Of a stretch of 64,000 nt of DNA, positions 31,759 to 41,659 are shown one piece after another. This DNA comes from Leishmania donovani (Eukaryota; Euglenozoa; Kinetoplastea; Trypanosomatida; Trypanosomatidae): positions 1,096,608 to 1,160,607 of the forward strand of contig NC_018257.1 of NCBI RefSeq assembly GCF_000227135.1. The letters are read 5' to 3'. Both the position numbers and the translations under genes were made by a program. Positions within the stretch are counted from its first letter, which is position 1. Each line of letters begins with the position of its first letter. The notes beneath the pieces were generated by a model. It ran no database searches. It saw nothing but the letters and a program-made list of their open reading frames with translations, and had not been told where the DNA came from.

Positions 31759-31935
31759 TTAGGTGCGAGGACAAGCTTCCAGGGTGGTGAAGCGATCCTT
31801 GCCAGCTCTTGCGCTCTCTTCCACCTTCTCATTACCGGTGTGCTGTCGCTGGAACCGCATCGCTTCTGACAAGTCCCACCTCGCCGTCTGATTGAAGAGC
31901 GTGTTGAGAGAACACAGCTGACCTGAAGACGCCAT
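31759..31935 (-). CDS. Candidate small protein, 58 residues
   Basis: Starts MASSGQLCSLNTLFNQ and ends LEACPRT. The codons have GC-rich third positions and the residue mix (W, D, E, Q, F, no homopolymers) looks protein-coding, unlike neighbouring spacer frames. It is mostly hydrophilic with amphipathic helix potential (about 16-45) and has no membrane segment or signal peptide. It sits alone in a 3.5-kb interval between the kinase and kinesin genes, large enough to hide a short gene. The upstream pyrimidine tract is weak, and an out-of-frame ATG precedes it by about 25 nt. No homolog recognised. Confidence 0.42.
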   Translation of the reverse strand: MASSGQLCSLNTLFNQTARWDLSEAMRFQRQHTGNEKVEESARAGKDRFTTLEACPRT

Positions 31936-32631
31936 ATACAACGCAACGGATCGTTAAGCACATGAGCAGAGGCGAGTAAATCGCTGAGGCGCTTCGTTCG
32001 ACTTTTGCTGTTGCTCTTATCGTTTTGTGTGTGTGTGGGGGGGGGGCAGAGCCGCTAACACAGCGAGGGAGACGCAGAGCACCAATCGATGAAGACGACT
32101 GCGGAGATGAGGCAAAGGAGGGCGAGATGTGTTGCGCACCAGCACACCCCTATCAATCTATACAAGCATACTCAAACACACACACACAGAGGGGGGGGAC
32201 GAGGTGAGGTGAGGGATGTTCAAGACCGAGCAAAGGGAGAACGACAACGAGAGGTGGGTGGAAGAAAGGCACAAAGGAGAATGCACAAAGCGACAATAAA
32301 AAAAGTAAAAAAAAAACGCAAGACAGCCAAGCAGCGAAATCGCCAATCATGGCGAGTACAGGGGGACACACCACACACATACACACATACGCGCACATAT
32401 GCACCTTCGCGCAACACGCGAGGCACAGAAAGACAAAGGACGCCTCACAGAGTCCTCGCGCATACGCGCTCACGGACAGGGCGAAAAGCGAACGCGTCAG
32501 GTGAAAGAGGGGGTGGCGGGGGGAGATGAAGGCATTCACAGTGATGAACAAGGAGGCGTCGCAGATGGCACGTCGCTACCGACAGCGGCAATGGGAATGA
32601 GTTATTAAGGAGGTCCTGTTTTCAGTTTTTC
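31936..32631. other. Spacer
   Basis: 3'UTR side of the kinesin gene; CA repeats at 32175-32190 and 32370-32400, a G run at 32036-32046. No gene seen. Confidence 0.55.
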
Positions 32632-35600
32632 CTATTCAATGATGCTGCGGAGAAGCCGCTCGAAGAGGTTGGAGCTGCGGCGGTGCTGCTGATTAGCGTA
32701 ACGCGCCTGCAGTTCCATGAGCTCATGCGTGGTGCGCCGCAGCGCCTCGTCGCTCATCATTTCCTTCTGTATCGTTCGCTCTGTGAGCTCCTGCAGTGCC
32801 GTCATCGCGCTGTTCTCGCGCTCGCGCAGTTCCTTGTTGCGCAGCTCCGTCTGCCGAAGGACGGCAGCGCCCTGTTCACGCTCGGCATTGATCGCCTCGA
32901 GCAGCCGTTTCATCTTCTTCTTCTCGTCCTGTTCCCGCTGCAGCTGCGCCTCCAGCTCGCGCTGCTTTGCTGCCTGGATGTCAAGCTGGTCCTTTTCCGC
33001 CTTGACGAGGTCTTGATAGCGCTCCGGCAGATGACAGCACGGCTCGAGCCCCAGCGCCTCCATTTGATTGATGAGCCGCGCACTCAGCGTCGCCATGTAC
33101 TGCAGCATCGCGTTCTTCTCAAGCAGCATTTCATCCTTCATCTCCAGCTCCGTGTCTCGTTCCTCCAGCTGTTCCTCGAAGAGCAACCGCTCGGTCGTGG
33201 GTGACTCCGTTGCCTCCGCCTTCTGGCGCGACTGCAGCACAAGTAGCTCCACGAGAAGCTTGCGGTTATGGGAACGGAGCTGCCGTAGCAGCGTGCTGTA
33301 CTCCTCCAGCGGCACCCCCTCCACCGGCTGCGAGCCGCTCGACGACGTCTCTGGCGGTGTCTCGCCGGCATCGCGTAGCAGTGTCTTCAGCTCCTGAATA
33401 TATTTTTGATCATTTTCGTATGCCGACACCGCTTTTGACAGCTGCCTCTCAAGCTGAGCGATCAGGCCATCCCGCACCTCAATCTCCTGCTCCTTGAAAA
33501 GCAGCACGAGCGCGGCGTCTGCGCTGCCAGCAGTCAGCAGCGACTCCTCCGTGTGACTCTCAGCGCTGGAGCTCTCCCGGTCCGACGCGGAGGCGTCTGG
33601 GCGAGCAGGCCCGCCCCTGGTGTTGCCACCGTGACTAGCCTCGGCCTCCTTATACTCCGTGGCGCACCCGGGTGTCGCCTGTACGGGGATGCCGTAGAGC
33701 GTGAGCGTGCGCTCGAGCTGCTGAATGCGTTGCACGAGTGCAGCCCTGTCACGGCTGCTATCCGACAGCTGGCGGTTCAGCTTTTGAATCATTTTCTTGT
33801 ACGCCCTCTGCATCGCCTTTGCCTTTGGCCCCATCTTGTGCACACCGTCAGCAGCGTTGCCGGAGTCACCACGCCCCTGCTCACGTGAGGCGTTGCCGCC
33901 CAGGTCCTCCGTACCTTCCCCCACGTCCTCCGCAAGGATGCGCTTCAGGGTCTCGGGGCTGTCCAGCACGTTGCGACGTCGTGCCATGGACTCGCGCACG
34001 CGCGCCTCGTTCACACGTCTTAACTCTGCCTGCAGTTCGTCTCTCTGACTGCGCAGCTCGTCGATATCCGTCTGCATGAGCAAGCGAAGGCTCTCAAGCT
34101 CTTCGGGGTCAACCAGCTCAGCCCGCTTCTCACGAAGCTCCTGCAGCTCCTCGTTGGACTCGCTGATCTCCACACCGGCCTGGACAAGCTTCTCGTGCAG
34201 CCGCTCTGCCTCCTGCTGCAGCTTCGACACCTCCTCCATTCGATCGCGCGCCAGCATCGAGGCGCGATCCAGCTGGGTGGACAGGTCGACTACCTTGTTG
34301 TAGTTGCGCTCCACCTCACCCTGCAGGCGGGCCCGCATCTCCTCCACCTGCGAGACATCAAGAAAAGTCTCCGGAAAGTCGACGTCCGCTTGCACCGTGC
34401 CACCGAATGACCGCACCTGCGTTGTGAGCGCGTCGATGGTGGCATGTAGGCGGGCCGTGTCGTTGGCACGCGAGGCGAGAATGGCGTCCTTCTCCGCGAG
34501 TTGCTGTAGCGCGCGCACGAGATCCTCGTTCGTCCCGCCGCGGGCGTTGTCGAGCTTCCGCTGGAACTCCTCGACCAAGCGCTCTTGCGCCAGCTTCATC
34601 TCCATCAGGCTCTTCGCCTCTTGGTGCTTTTGCTCCTTGATGAACTGCGTGATCTCCTTCGAGTGGATCTCATCATGGTACCCGATCTCCTCTTGCTGCT
34701 GGTCCTGCAGGTTTTCGATCTCCACCTGGTAGACCTCCTTGAGGTTGCGGATCTGCTGCTCGCTCGCCCCGGACGCGGTCAGCTGCTGCAGCTCCGCGGC
34801 GAAGCGCTGCTCAAGGTCGCCGCGATCGCGCTGATAGCGCTCAAGCAGCTCCTGCCGCTCCGCGTCGCGGTTGGCGATCTGCACCTCCAACGAGCTGATT
34901 CGCTCATCCCGCTCACTCAGCAGACCCATGAGCTTCTTCGACAGCTTCACGTAGTCCACCGTAACAGACATCTTCGCTTCCACCTTGACGGCCATGGCAC
35001 GCAGACCAAACTGAAGCGTGTTGGTTGTTTCGTACAGGTGCTCGCTACTGGGGCCAACGGTGAGGATGATCGAGGTGCGGCTACGCCCGCCGATCGAGTC
35101 CTGCAGGATGCGTGTCAGCTTCGCATTGCGCCACGGAACGTGCTTCGTGCCGGCTGAGAGGGAGCTGACGACGTGGCCGAGAGCCAGGAGAGATGCGTTG
35201 ATCGTCTTGGCCTCATCCTTGCGGATCGGGTCGGCGTTGGTGATGCCAGTCTTGCTAAAGCGCTCGTAGCCGGCCAGATCGATGAACGTGATCTTGCCGC
35301 GCAGTTTACCTTTGCTGATGTCCTCCATGTCCTCAGACGTGACGTAGACGATCATGGCGGTGTGCCCGCGGCTCGACTCCGCGTTCATGGCGGTTGACCC
35401 GATGACGCGGCGCGCATTTCCCTCGTTGTAGAAGCGCATGAAGTCCTTGGAGCTCGCCAAGGCGTGGGAGGTGCACCCTGTCAGCGACACCCCGTTCTCC
35501 TCGTCGTAGTGGATCTCCACCCGATCCTTGCCCTCATGCACCATCAAGTCACCAAGATTATCGCGGTAGATCTGCACGAATTGGCCCGTCACCACGTACG

Positions 35601-36204
35601 TTCGCGTCGGGTCGCTCGCCTCGTTGGCTTGGATCTTCTCGAAGATGTACTTCGCCGCACGGGGGATGATGCCGAGGTGATGGGGGTCGGTGTTGCACAT
35701 GGTGTAGGACTTCCCAGTGCCGGTCTGGCCGTAACACATCAGCGCGGAGCAGAAGCCGTTGAAAGCATGGTCAATGCACGGGATCGCGACGGATTCGAAC
35801 ACTTCCGACTGCTCGGCGAGCGGGCCGAAGCTGCCGTCAAAGTCGTAGTGGCGCTCATCTTTGACGACGACGCGCTTGTCCTCCAGAGTGACGAGCGCGT
35901 GGCCGCCTTCCTTGTAATCTTTCTTGATGGTGGGGCGCAGTCGACAGTACACAAGGCACCGAGAGAGGGCCTGGCCGTCGTCGTTGTCGCAAACATCGAT
36001 GCCGCTGCCGCTGGTGCGCCTGTTAGTCGGCGTCTTGGCCGACTTCTTCTTCGCCTTCGTGGCAGCCGATGTTGTCGAAGTTGGCGAGGCGGCCGCTGCT
36101 GAGCCGTCGTCGACTTCGTCTAACGCATCGCCGACGCGAAGACGTGAATCTTCGCCTTCCACCGCCGATCCGGCGGCTACGCTCACCTCACCAGCGGAGC
36201 TCAT
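32632..36204 (-). CDS. Kinesin-like motor protein
   Basis: 1190 residues. An acidic/Ser-rich N-terminal extension (1-80) precedes an N-terminal motor domain (about 82-420). The domain has the P-loop GQTGTGKS (159-166), NAESSRGHT (switch I) and DLAGYERFSKTG (switch II), plus NASLLALGHVVSSL and PWRNAKLTRILQDSIGG. The rest is a long coiled-coil stalk (about 435-1150) broken by Ser/Gly-rich stretches near 790-830 and 880-930. An N-terminal motor implies plus-end-directed movement on microtubules. The kinesin subfamily is not clear to me; trypanosomatids have many lineage-specific ones. No C-terminal cargo domain is recognisable. Confidence 0.95.
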   Translation of the reverse strand: MSSAGEVSVAAGSAVEGEDSRLRVGDALDEVDDGSAAAASPTSTTSAATKAKKKSAKTPTNRRTSGSGIDVCDNDDGQALSRCLVYCRLRPTIKKDYKEGGHALVTLEDKRVVVKDERHYDFDGSFGPLAEQSEVFESVAIPCIDHAFNGFCSALMCYGQTGTGKSYTMCNTDPHHLGIIPRAAKYIFEKIQANEASDPTRTYVVTGQFVQIYRDNLGDLMVHEGKDRVEIHYDEENGVSLTGCTSHALASSKDFMRFYNEGNARRVIGSTAMNAESSRGHTAMIVYVTSEDMEDISKGKLRGKITFIDLAGYERFSKTGITNADPIRKDEAKTINASLLALGHVVSSLSAGTKHVPWRNAKLTRILQDSIGGRSRTSIILTVGPSSEHLYETTNTLQFGLRAMAVKVEAKMSVTVDYVKLSKKLMGLLSERDERISSLEVQIANRDAERQELLERYQRDRGDLEQRFAAELQQLTASGASEQQIRNLKEVYQVEIENLQDQQQEEIGYHDEIHSKEITQFIKEQKHQEAKSLMEMKLAQERLVEEFQRKLDNARGGTNEDLVRALQQLAEKDAILASRANDTARLHATIDALTTQVRSFGGTVQADVDFPETFLDVSQVEEMRARLQGEVERNYNKVVDLSTQLDRASMLARDRMEEVSKLQQEAERLHEKLVQAGVEISESNEELQELREKRAELVDPEELESLRLLMQTDIDELRSQRDELQAELRRVNEARVRESMARRRNVLDSPETLKRILAEDVGEGTEDLGGNASREQGRGDSGNAADGVHKMGPKAKAMQRAYKKMIQKLNRQLSDSSRDRAALVQRIQQLERTLTLYGIPVQATPGCATEYKEAEASHGGNTRGGPARPDASASDRESSSAESHTEESLLTAGSADAALVLLFKEQEIEVRDGLIAQLERQLSKAVSAYENDQKYIQELKTLLRDAGETPPETSSSGSQPVEGVPLEEYSTLLRQLRSHNRKLLVELLVLQSRQKAEATESPTTERLLFEEQLEERDTELEMKDEMLLEKNAMLQYMATLSARLINQMEALGLEPCCHLPERYQDLVKAEKDQLDIQAAKQRELEAQLQREQDEKKKMKRLLEAINAEREQGAAVLRQTELRNKELRERENSAMTALQELTERTIQKEMMSDEALRRTTHELMELQARYANQQHRRSSNLFERLLRSIIE

Positions 36205-37637
36205 CAGGCACCGTTAGCCGGGGAAGGGTGGGTCGTTGTATCTTCTCTGAAGGCGGGCGAAAAAACTGCAGTGTGCTGCGCAGCTGCCCGGGAAGTTGGC
36301 GCGTGCGCTCGATAACGGAGCGAATGCGGAGCGGAGTGCACAAGACACACACAGCAAAAAAACTGAGAAGTCAAAACAAAACAGCACCTCGGCTGCACGG
36401 AGGAAATGAGGAAGAAGAGCCCACTCAGAGGGAGACGCGAGTGGGAGGGAGATGAAGATGCTGTCGGTGAGGTGTGGTCTTGCCGTCCTTCTCCGTGCGT
36501 ATGGGCGTGTCTTCGCCAACAGAAACGAAAAAGTGCAAAAAAAAAGAGGTTTGCTCGCGCTTCTGTATCTGTGCGTAGGTGTGCGCGTGTGTGTGTGTGC
36601 GGAACACAGCGTTTGTGGTCCCTTTCTGGCGCAAGAAAGGGCGAATCAGCAGGCAACAGGCGAATAAGTTCTCAATGAAGACCCCATGTGTTGCGTCAAC
36701 GTGTGCGTGTGCTCGACTCTCCACCTGCCCTTTCCGTCTCGGCAGGGCTCAAGCGTCTGGCCCTCACCCGTGTATGTATGCAGGTGTGGAGAAGATTATG
36801 AGGGAATAGGAGCGTGAATATGGTGAAAGGTGCTTCTTTCTGCTGTCGCTGTACTTGCTCTCGCGCATATGGGCACCTAGCAGGGCGGCAGCGAGATAAG
36901 TGGCAGCCGCGATGCTTGCCCACTCCTACTTGCAAGCAAGCACACACAGACCAAGAAACGCGAATGCACACATGATCGGTGGCAACACGTTCAAAGAAGT
37001 GAGCCCAGAAAAAAAGAGAGGAGGGTGAGAGGGGGTATGATAGACGGGGAAGGAGGGGGGTATGAGGAGAGGAAAAGTCGTACAAAGAAGGCTTTGACTT
37101 TCTCACATGTGCAGGCAGCACAATGTCATAGAGGCTATTCGCAGAGATGTCATGAGGGCCATGGAGAGGAGGGGGAGAAGGGAGACATGCTAGCTGAGCC
37201 TGTGTCGCCACCAGGAAAAGTGCCCTCACCCAAGAAAAACGAGACACGCAGCAATCTTCGTAGGTGGCGAGGTCCTGTACATACGCAATACACACACGCG
37301 CGCGCATATGTAAGTACGATAAGAGACGACTTCTGTCTGCGCGACATCTTTCGAGTCGCTTTTCTTTCTTTGTTGTTGCTTCGCACGAGTGATCCAGTCG
37401 AATGTGACTCTTTTCGACGTGTGCGTGTGCGTTTTGCGTTCGCAGTGACGTGACAACGGACGTGAGGGTCCTAAAGAGGCGAGTGATGCGTCTGGCATTC
37501 CTCGTCACAAGGCGGGATGCCTCCGTCCTGGGAAAGGGGGAGCCGCCAATTAGACTCCGTGGGCACGTCGCCCCGCACACGGCACGCAGCTGCTCAATAC
37601 AGCATGCCACAGACTTTCGTGCGGAAGGTAGGCCGAA
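36205..37637. other. Spacer
   Basis: Kinesin leader and acceptor, then 3'UTR of TRM10. A GT repeat lies at 36575-36600. A 304-codon minus-strand frame (36696-37610) is His/Ser/Cys-rich and of uneven composition; I do not call it. Confidence 0.55.
36247..36266 (-). promoter_or_regulatory. Predicted spliced-leader acceptor of the kinesin gene
   Basis: Minus strand TTTTTTCGCCCGCCTTCAG puts the AG at 36248-36247, a 42-nt leader. Confidence 0.5.
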
Positions 37638-38801
37638 CTATTCGACCCTCTCGCACGGGCACTCCTCAGCAGCTGCAGAACCGTTTTCGCTGTCCAGCCT
37701 GCAATTTGAGCAACCGTCATCACTAACCTCTTCATCATCGCCCTCCTCGTCACCTGATCCTGTCACGCTCACTCGCCAACGTTTTCGTCGTCCTTTGATC
37801 ACTTGCTGAGCGCGGCGCGTCGGCAGCGCGCCGTTGATCGCCTGTGCCCAGTTTGGAGTCCCGGCGGCGCGCAGCTTCTCATACTGAATGAGCACCTCCA
37901 CCAAGTGATTGATCGTCAGCACCTTGCACCGGTTGCCGAGGACAACACTCTCCTTGATGGGCAACCGAGCCGTGCGCACGCCGTGGCGTTGCGCGGAGGC
38001 GTAACTCAAACCCTTGTGCGCGTTGTGGTCGACGAAGGCACCGACAATGTACGCCGTATCTGGCTCGATGCTGGTGAGAGTGTCCGGCGAGTCAGCGGTG
38101 AGGAAAACGACTTGACTCGGCGCAAAGAGTTCACTCCAGTGCTGCACCTGCGTCACACTAGGTGGAAATCGGCGGAAGCCCTCGTAGTTGTTGAGAGCCT
38201 GCAGCACTTTGGCTTGGGCGGTCGCGTCGTGCTCGGTGTCACTGGCCTCCTTGCCCATCAGCGATGTGATGACGGGGCGGAAGGGAAAGCCGGCAGTGCG
38301 CAGGGCGCTGTAGCTCAGCATCACCTGCGACACGGTGCTCTTTGTGTTTGCCTCCGTCATGCACCACGCAAAGCTGAGGTCGAAGACAATCGTCGGCACA
38401 TGAGGATCGGCAAGCTGGGCCTTGCACCGATTCACCAGCGCCGTTTCTGCCTGCCGACGCCTCTCGTGGAGCAGCACCGCCTCAGCGCGGCGAGCCTCCT
38501 TCTCTTCCTCCGTCAGGCGCACCCACTGCGCCTGCTGCTCCTTCTGCCGGTCAGCAGCGGCGGCTTTCCTGCGTCCCCTCTTCTCTAACTTCTTCTGCTT
38601 CCAAAAGGCGCGCTTCTCTTCTTGGGTCCAGGACCTGCGCTGACGGCGATGTCCTGTAGGTGTGCGATGGGAGGCCTCAGCGACACCATCGCAGGTGTCG
38701 CTCGCGTTGGCGTCTTGTGCATTGGCGCCTGAGGTCCGCAGGGAAGACTCGCAAGGCGTCGCCGGAGAGGCAGTCACCGCTGCAGCGCACCGTGACATCA
38801 T
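37638..38801 (-). CDS. TRM10: TRM10-family tRNA (guanine/adenine-9 N1) methyltransferase
   Basis: 387 residues. TRM10 is a SPOUT methyltransferase that uses S-adenosylmethionine to methylate N1 of purine 9 in tRNA. The N-terminal 110 residues are Lys/Arg/Glu-rich with a helical RNA-binding stretch (WTQEEKRAFWKQKKLEKRGR). The catalytic core (about 135-335) has IVFDLSFAWCM, VVFLTADSPDTL and EPDTAYIVGAFVDHNAHKG. The knot region is LPIKESVVLGNRCKVLTINH. The C-terminal tail is acidic. No clear mitochondrial presequence. The first two codons are both ATG; either could start. Confidence 0.93.
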   Translation of the reverse strand: MMSRCAAAVTASPATPCESSLRTSGANAQDANASDTCDGVAEASHRTPTGHRRQRRSWTQEEKRAFWKQKKLEKRGRRKAAAADRQKEQQAQWVRLTEEEKEARRAEAVLLHERRRQAETALVNRCKAQLADPHVPTIVFDLSFAWCMTEANTKSTVSQVMLSYSALRTAGFPFRPVITSLMGKEASDTEHDATAQAKVLQALNNYEGFRRFPPSVTQVQHWSELFAPSQVVFLTADSPDTLTSIEPDTAYIVGAFVDHNAHKGLSYASAQRHGVRTARLPIKESVVLGNRCKVLTINHLVEVLIQYEKLRAAGTPNWAQAINGALPTRRAQQVIKGRRKRWRVSVTGSGDEEGDDEEVSDDGCSNCRLDSENGSAAAEECPCERVE

Positions 38802-39891
38802 CTAAGGTACTACAGCAGAGCGTCTGAGAAAAGCTACCTCTATAGCTAACTTTTTCTTTCCTGGTTCTCAATCCTACGTATGCGTATGCACCACTTGTGG
38901 AGCAAGGCAAGGACCGCGATGGCGTGCGCGCGCCAGATAGATGGGCCACCGCCGTGTCACATATGTCAGCTGCTCCACATTAGCAGTCAAGCAAACCGCG
39001 TGAAACAGAAGGAGACAAGGATAGCGGGTGGAAAGCAAGGAAAGCGCACAGCGTGTGCGAGTGGAAGGTGAAATACGTACGAGAGTGTCGAGCACCCTCC
39101 TCCTTTGCGAGGGGTAGAAGTGGGAGCGTAGACACGAACACAACCGCGCCCACGCAGACAGGCACATCTTTTAGCCTGCATGGGGTGGCGGCCCAACTGA
39201 GGCCACCGTTTGACCCTCCATCACACGCCAAAGACAGAGCCGCACACGTCAGCAACAGCAGCAGCACGCGATTTCATTCATTTTCGTTTTGGGCGAACGC
39301 TCCTTAGCGTTCAAGGCTACAACAAGACATGCGATGGCCTCCGTAAGCACGCAAACACATACACACACGCAGAGGCTGAGTTAATAGATGGAACACAGAG
39401 GAAACCAGACAGCGCATCGATGCGGAGGAGGGCAAGAAAAGGGAAGGGGTCGGGCGCGCTTCAGCGACAGAAAACATGGCAGCTTCAGTCGAAGCCGAAA
39501 AAAAAGAAAAATAAGACCAAGCACATGGGAGGTTTTCCGTCGGCCTAGGCGTTAAAAGCCGAATGCCCCGCGTGATGGAAGATACACAGCAGTGGGATCA
39601 GGGATGGCGCTGAGCTCGCAATGCGCACCCCTACGCGCAAGAGGGACATGTCGATGGACGCCAGTTTGTGAGCTTCCCCCTATCCCTCCTCAGAGAGACC
39701 TCCTCTCTTCCTCTCCCCGCCATGACCGCTGACGCACGCGAATGCTGACCGACACACACATGAACGTCTCCGTTAAATATTCCGACGGTGTGCGACCCTG
39801 AAGACGATAGAAGAAAAAAACATATTCCTAACAAGTGCATCTTTTGCCTTGCAGCATCAACTCGACTTCACCCTGCTCGTCCCCCACCCCC

Positions 39892-40390
39892 GCGCACGTC
39901 ACAGGCCTCGTCGCCCGGTGCAACGCAGCGGCCGGCACGTGCATTACGGCAGCGCACCGGCTCGGCCACCTGCGCACGGGCCCTGCCTCGTACTCTACCC
40001 ACCTCTGCCTCGCAGGGTTACCTCACAGCCGCTCCCATCATGCCGGCCGCCCCGCCGGTGCATCTCCCTCGGGGTGGCGCTCCAAGCTCTCCCCCAGTAA
40101 GCAGCGAGGGCCGGGCGAGACACGCTTGGGTCACGCTGACACCCTGCCCATCATGTGGGTGGTGCAAACGCGCTCGCTGCCGCAGGTCGCTCCGACGCAA
40201 CGCCATCTACGACCTGAGCACCGGCATCAGCAGCCATGCATCGCTCTGACTTTCCCACGCCGTAGGTGCCCCTGTCACCACCCGAGGCGGCTCGGCACTG
40301 GCAGGGGGATAGGGGGATAGGGGGATAGGGGGGAGGGGCGGCCCGGGGCCATGAGGATGCCACGCGTTGCGACGTGCCTCCCGTCATCAA
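39892..40390. mobile_element. SIDER2-like retroposon relic, full-length copy A
   Basis: Nearly identical over its length to 56247-56734 and, except for a 276-bp deletion, to 49877-50086. All three share an abrupt left edge (GCACGTCACAGG) and right edge (GCCTCCCGTCATC), with unrelated flanks. Size, 3'UTR position and repetition fit the short interspersed degenerate retroposons of Leishmania. The family name is inferred, not verified. Position is downstream of homoserine kinase. Confidence 0.65.
40303..40338 (+). repeat. G-run octamer repeat (GGGGGATA)n
   Basis: Three GGGGGATA units followed by longer G runs, inside repeat copy A. The corresponding tract has two units in copy C and about one altered unit in copy B. 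Confidence 0.85.
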
Positions 40391-40633
40391 GGAGCGAGGG
40401 AGGCACACAAAGCACTGAGGAAGAAGCGGCGAGAGAAACAGAGGCGAGAAGGGAAGAAGGAACTGCTCCGCACACACACACTCACACCATGTGCACCTGT
40501 GCCGATGTCTTGTGGGAAGAGAGGATCGCCGTCCCGCGCTACGTGCAACCGTCATCTCCTGGAGAGATCATTGGCACCCATCCATCACCGCCTACTGTCT
40601 GCTGTCCATCAAGTCTAATTACCTCGTTGTTTC

Positions 40634-41659
40634 TCAGATGCTGGTGTACTGAATGTTCGGACGGATGCAGGTAGTGCCAGAGAGGTGCACACCGAAGTCA
40701 GACGGCATCGTGATGATCACCCGCCCCTGCACGCCAACGGCCTCCGCCGCCTTCACCATTGCCTCCGCCACTACCTCGGCCTTGCGTTCTTCCATCGGCT
40801 GGGTGAGAAGATCACCGTGGCGACCAGGAACCATGGCGCACACGCTCGGGCCCGCGCCGGACAGAAAAGCGTACACGGCACCGGCCTCGCGCGCGGCCTT
40901 CGCGCACGCGCTGTAGTGCGGATACAGCTTGCGAGAGCGTTGCTGCTCGTGAAGGCAGTCGCTTGCGTCCGTGAGCATCCGCAGGTCGCCGGTCGAGAGG
41001 GCCAGAGTCAAAATTGCTGTGCCGGAGATATTGCGAACGGCATCGCGGAGCGACACTGTCGTCGGTACTAAGTCACGGGTGACGTGGGTGCTGGCCTTCA
41101 TGAGCTTATGCGGCACGAATAGCACGATGGAAAGGTTCGGCGGGGTGGGCACGTGGTAGGTCATGGCCCTGTCATCGTCCTTCTTGTAGACGAGCTGGAT
41201 GCCTCCGTAGATAGCCGAGGCAGCGTTGTCGGAGTGACCCTCGATCTTCGAGATGGCGGAGAGCAGCGACTCGTTGTTATGCGTCTCCATTGTAAGGCCG
41301 GAGAGCGTCATGCCCGCCACGAACCCCGCCACCGCCGCCGCCGAGGACGAGCCGCAGCCGCACTTGTACGGTATGTTGTTGTGCATGGTGAACTTTAGTG
41401 GTGGCATGCTCTTGTGCGCGTACTCCTCGAACGCGATTCGACAGGTCTGCACCACCATATTGTCCTCGCCGGTGCTGATGTACTCTTGGCCCTCGCCGGT
41501 CACGGTCATGGAGAAGGTTTCCGCCAACTCTACCGTCAGCTCCATGAAGATGGAGAGCGCCATGCCGAGGGTGTCGTAGGCGGGGCCGATGTTTGCCGTC
41601 GTCGCCGGAACGCGAAGGCTGACTTTCTTGGGTAGCGGCGTAGCAGCTTCATCAGACAT
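40634..41659 (-). CDS. HSK: Homoserine kinase
   Basis: 341 residues. ATP-dependent phosphorylation of homoserine to O-phosphohomoserine, the step before threonine synthase. GHMP-kinase fold: VPATTANIGPAYDTLGMAL near the N-terminus (homoserine-kinase signature), the glycine-rich ATP loop PYKCGCGSSSAA (97-108) and the C-terminal AFLSGAGPSVCAMV motif (about 280-293). The IEGHSDNAASAIYGG block (about 140-155) is also family-typical. The loop has Cys where the consensus has Leu (P-x3-G-L-G-S-S). Trypanosomatids have a bacterial-like threonine branch starting from homoserine. A 182-codon upstream extension of the frame is Ser/Arg/Leu-rich leader and was not used. Confidence 0.96.
   Translation of the reverse strand: MSDEAATPLPKKVSLRVPATTANIGPAYDTLGMALSIFMELTVELAETFSMTVTGEGQEYISTGEDNMVVQTCRIAFEEYAHKSMPPLKFTMHNNIPYKCGCGSSSAAAVAGFVAGMTLSGLTMETHNNESLLSAISKIEGHSDNAASAIYGGIQLVYKKDDDRAMTYHVPTPPNLSIVLFVPHKLMKASTHVTRDLVPTTVSLRDAVRNISGTAILTLALSTGDLRMLTDASDCLHEQQRSRKLYPHYSACAKAAREAGAVYAFLSGAGPSVCAMVPGRHGDLLTQPMEERKAEVVAEAMVKAAEAVGVQGRVIITMPSDFGVHLSGTTCIRPNIQYTSI

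Larger units (their letters stand above)
38802..40633. other. Spacer containing a SIDER2-like repeat
   Basis: TRM10 leader at the low end; the repeat at 39892-40390 occupies the 3'UTR side of homoserine kinase. CA repeat at 39357-39370. No gene. Confidence 0.6.

Noticed and set aside
36696..37610. 304-codon minus-strand frame between kinesin and TRM10
   Set aside because: Composition is His/Ser/Cys/Arg-rich and changes abruptly, with microsatellite-derived stretches; no domain and no fitting splice site.
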